From SFTJ01 sp051871515 (GTDB lineage: Bacteria; Bacteroidota; Bacteroidia; Bacteroidales; Muribaculaceae), in assembly GCA_051871515.1 (NCBI GenBank), contig JBJECY010000087.1, positions 1-35,693 of the forward strand: a stretch of 35,693 nt of DNA, read 5' to 3'. The notes beneath the pieces are model-generated. The model saw nothing but the letters and a program-made list of their open reading frames with translations, was not told the DNA's origin and searched no databases. The translations under genes were made by a program, and so were the position numbers. How positions within the stretch are numbered: the stretch's first letter is position 1; every line of letters begins with the position of its first letter. Below, in pieces: positions 34,620 through 35,693 of this stretch.

Positions 34620-35327
34620 TCACTTATATAAAAGGAATATTGTGGGCACCTTGTCGAAATCGTATTTCGCCTTTGCCCATTCCTTTACTGGTTTAGTCAC
34701 TATTTTCTCATTCTCGCCGGTGATGTTGCTTGCCACGCACAGCGCCAACCCGCCCGGGAGCGTGCGGCACATCTCAGCCATCAGCTTATTGTTGCGATAA
34801 GGCGTTTCAATGAAAATCTGCGTCTGGTCGTCGTGCATGATAAGCCGCTCCATGAGCTTAAAGGTGCGAGCCCTCTCGGCTTGGTCAATGGGCAAATATC
34901 CGCGGAACGCGAAACTCTGACCATTGAATCCGCTACCCATCAAGCCCATGAGGATGCTCGAGGGGCCCACCAGCGGTCGCACTTTAAGTCCCATGCGCTG
35001 GGCAATAGCCACCAAATCGGCACCCGGGTCGGCCACGGCTGGGCATCCCGCCTCTGAAATCACTCCCATAGCATTGCCCTGCTGCAAAGGTTGCAGATAA
35101 GCGGCAATGGCATTGAGGTCGGTATGGCGGTTCAGCTCATAAAACGTGAGCGAGTCAATGTCGATGTCGCGATGGCACTTCTTCAAGAAGCGACGCGCAC
35201 TACGCACATTCTCAACCACATAATGCTTTATCTCGCGCACAATATCAATATTGCACGCAGGCAAAACATCATGCAACGCACCGTCGCTCAACGGCACAGG
35301 AATGAGGTATAATGCGGGTTCTATCAT
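34620..35327 (-). CDS. RsmI-like SAM-dependent methyltransferase (tetrapyrrole methylase fold)
   Basis: A 235-residue protein with the start taken at 35327 (MIEPALYLIPVPLSDGALHD). The longer frame to 35366 would begin at about the expected transcription start. It keeps the fold's landmarks: the N-terminal LYLIPVPL, FYELNRHTDL, GVISEAGCPAVADPGADLV, PLVGPSSILMGLMGSGF and FRGYLPI. They diverge from RsmI: it has ISEAGCPAVADPG where RsmI has ISDAGTPAISDPG, and the VENVRSARRFLKK region replaces the usual EDTR motif. Bacteroidetes often carry such a second RsmI-like gene of unassigned target. rRNA, tRNA or small-molecule methylation are all possible. Confidence 0.88.
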   Translation of the reverse strand: MIEPALYLIPVPLSDGALHDVLPACNIDIVREIKHYVVENVRSARRFLKKCHRDIDIDSLTFYELNRHTDLNAIAAYLQPLQQGNAMGVISEAGCPAVADPGADLVAIAQRMGLKVRPLVGPSSILMGLMGSGFNGQSFAFRGYLPIDQAERARTFKLMERLIMHDDQTQIFIETPYRNNKLMAEMCRTLPGGLALCVASNITGENEKIVTKPVKEWAKAKYDFDKVPTIFLLYK

Positions 35328-35370
35328 ATCTTCGCCAGCTTGAAATGAGTTGTTTGTCTTATACAATTTG

Positions 35371-35400
35371 CAAATTTACAAAAATTTGCCGACATACAAA
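35371..35400 (-). promoter_or_regulatory. Promoter of the RsmI-like / MBL-fold genes
   Basis: On the minus strand TTTG (35397-35400), an 18-nt spacer and TAAATTTG (35371-35378). Transcription would begin near 35366, which argues for the downstream start codon at 35327. Confidence 0.6.
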
Positions 35401-35471
35401 ACCCCCATTCCTTAACCATGCCCTCACCGCTCCCCTACGACACTCACCAAATGCCACATTATTATATACTG

Positions 35472-35511
35472 AAAAAAATGGCTGCTGCCTGAGCCGCTAT
35501 GGCTCGCAGCA
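35472..35511 (-). terminator. Terminator of the minus-strand gene at the right edge
   Basis: Read on the minus strand, TGCTGC-GAGCC-loop-GGCTC-ag-GCAGCA is a two-part stem followed by GCCATTTTTTT. It lies about 130 nt after the stop codon at 35641. From 35512 to 35640 I see nothing else. Confidence 0.8.
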
Positions 35512-35640
35512 ACAGTGAGGCGAATACTCAACCTCAGGAGAATAGTAGCCGAAGCGCAACAAACATGCTCTCGCAACCACTTCCCTAAGTTATTCTATTT
35601 TACCATTTATAAAATTCTCTCCACTCACCCACGGGACAGG

Positions 35641-35693
35641 TCAATCAAAGAGTTGGCGCAATATGTCGGGCGACTTTAGCGCGCCCACAATGC
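35641..35693 (-). CDS. C-terminal fragment of an unidentified protein
   Basis: The last 53 bp read on the minus strand end in TGA (35641-35643), preceded by 16 codons giving IVGALKSPDILRQLFD. A terminator hairpin follows downstream in the same direction, which supports a real gene end. The fragment is too short to name the protein. Confidence 0.4.
   Translation of the reverse strand, partial: IVGALKSPDILRQLFD

Overview
The window looks like a chromosomal segment of an anaerobic, gut-type Bacteroidales bacterium. Family is not resolved; Muribaculaceae, Bacteroides or Prevotella relatives would all fit. Reasons: promoters of the Bacteroidetes type (TTG or TTTG, about 20 nt, TAnnTTTG) recur in front of genes; start codons mostly lack Shine-Dalgarno sequences; and the gene set includes a three-subunit dihaem succinate dehydrogenase/fumarate reductase, inositol-3-phosphate synthase, secreted GH20 and GH3 glycosidases, an S9 dipeptidyl peptidase, a BACON-domain lipoprotein and TPR-type sensor kinases. 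Nearly all of it is dense, housekeeping-like sequence. There is no transposase, integrase, phage gene or CRISPR array.

Layout. 1-477: a cluster of palindromic REP-like repeats and the valS terminator. 478-5065 (minus): valS, then a separate mltG - HExxH mini-protein - DUF2007 group. 5184-5270: tRNA-Ser(GCU). 5407-8060 (plus): secreted GH20 hexosaminidase and yaaA. 8337-9662: inositol-3-phosphate synthase with a clear terminator. 10018-11523: a glutamine synthetase-family enzyme. 11545-17406 (plus): a perfect 14-bp inverted repeat enclosing the best promoter candidate, two paralogous TPR sensor histidine kinases overlapping by ATGA, and a membrane protein with an SH3-like domain and a C-terminal PARP-like domain. 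17451-20388 (minus): S9 peptidase and miaA. 20581-25823 (plus): EamA transporter, dacB, a Pro/Glu-repeat protein, rsmI and a coiled-coil lipoprotein, followed by a possible structured RNA. 26129-28420 (minus): GH3 glycosidase. 28682-32535 (plus): sdhC-sdhA-sdhB, whose SdhC carries a Cys-rich repeat tail. 32809-35327 (minus): BACON lipoprotein, metallo-beta-lactamase-fold hydrolase and an RsmI-like methyltransferase. The right edge holds the last 16 codons of a minus-strand gene and its terminator.

How it fits together. Envelope and peptidoglycan work is prominent (MltG, DacB, GH20, GH3, S9 peptidase). Translation and RNA modification are served by ValS, tRNA-Ser, MiaA, RsmI and its paralogue. 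The Sdh/Frd complex would provide the fumarate reduction step that makes succinate in anaerobic Bacteroidales.

The two observations most worth following are the kinase-kinase-PARP-like cluster, whose last protein keeps a full His-Tyr-Glu ADP-ribosyltransferase signature (H286, Y326, E397) on a membrane scaffold, and the roughly 100-residue Cys-rich tail on SdhC, built from 13-residue repeats and containing 18 cysteines.
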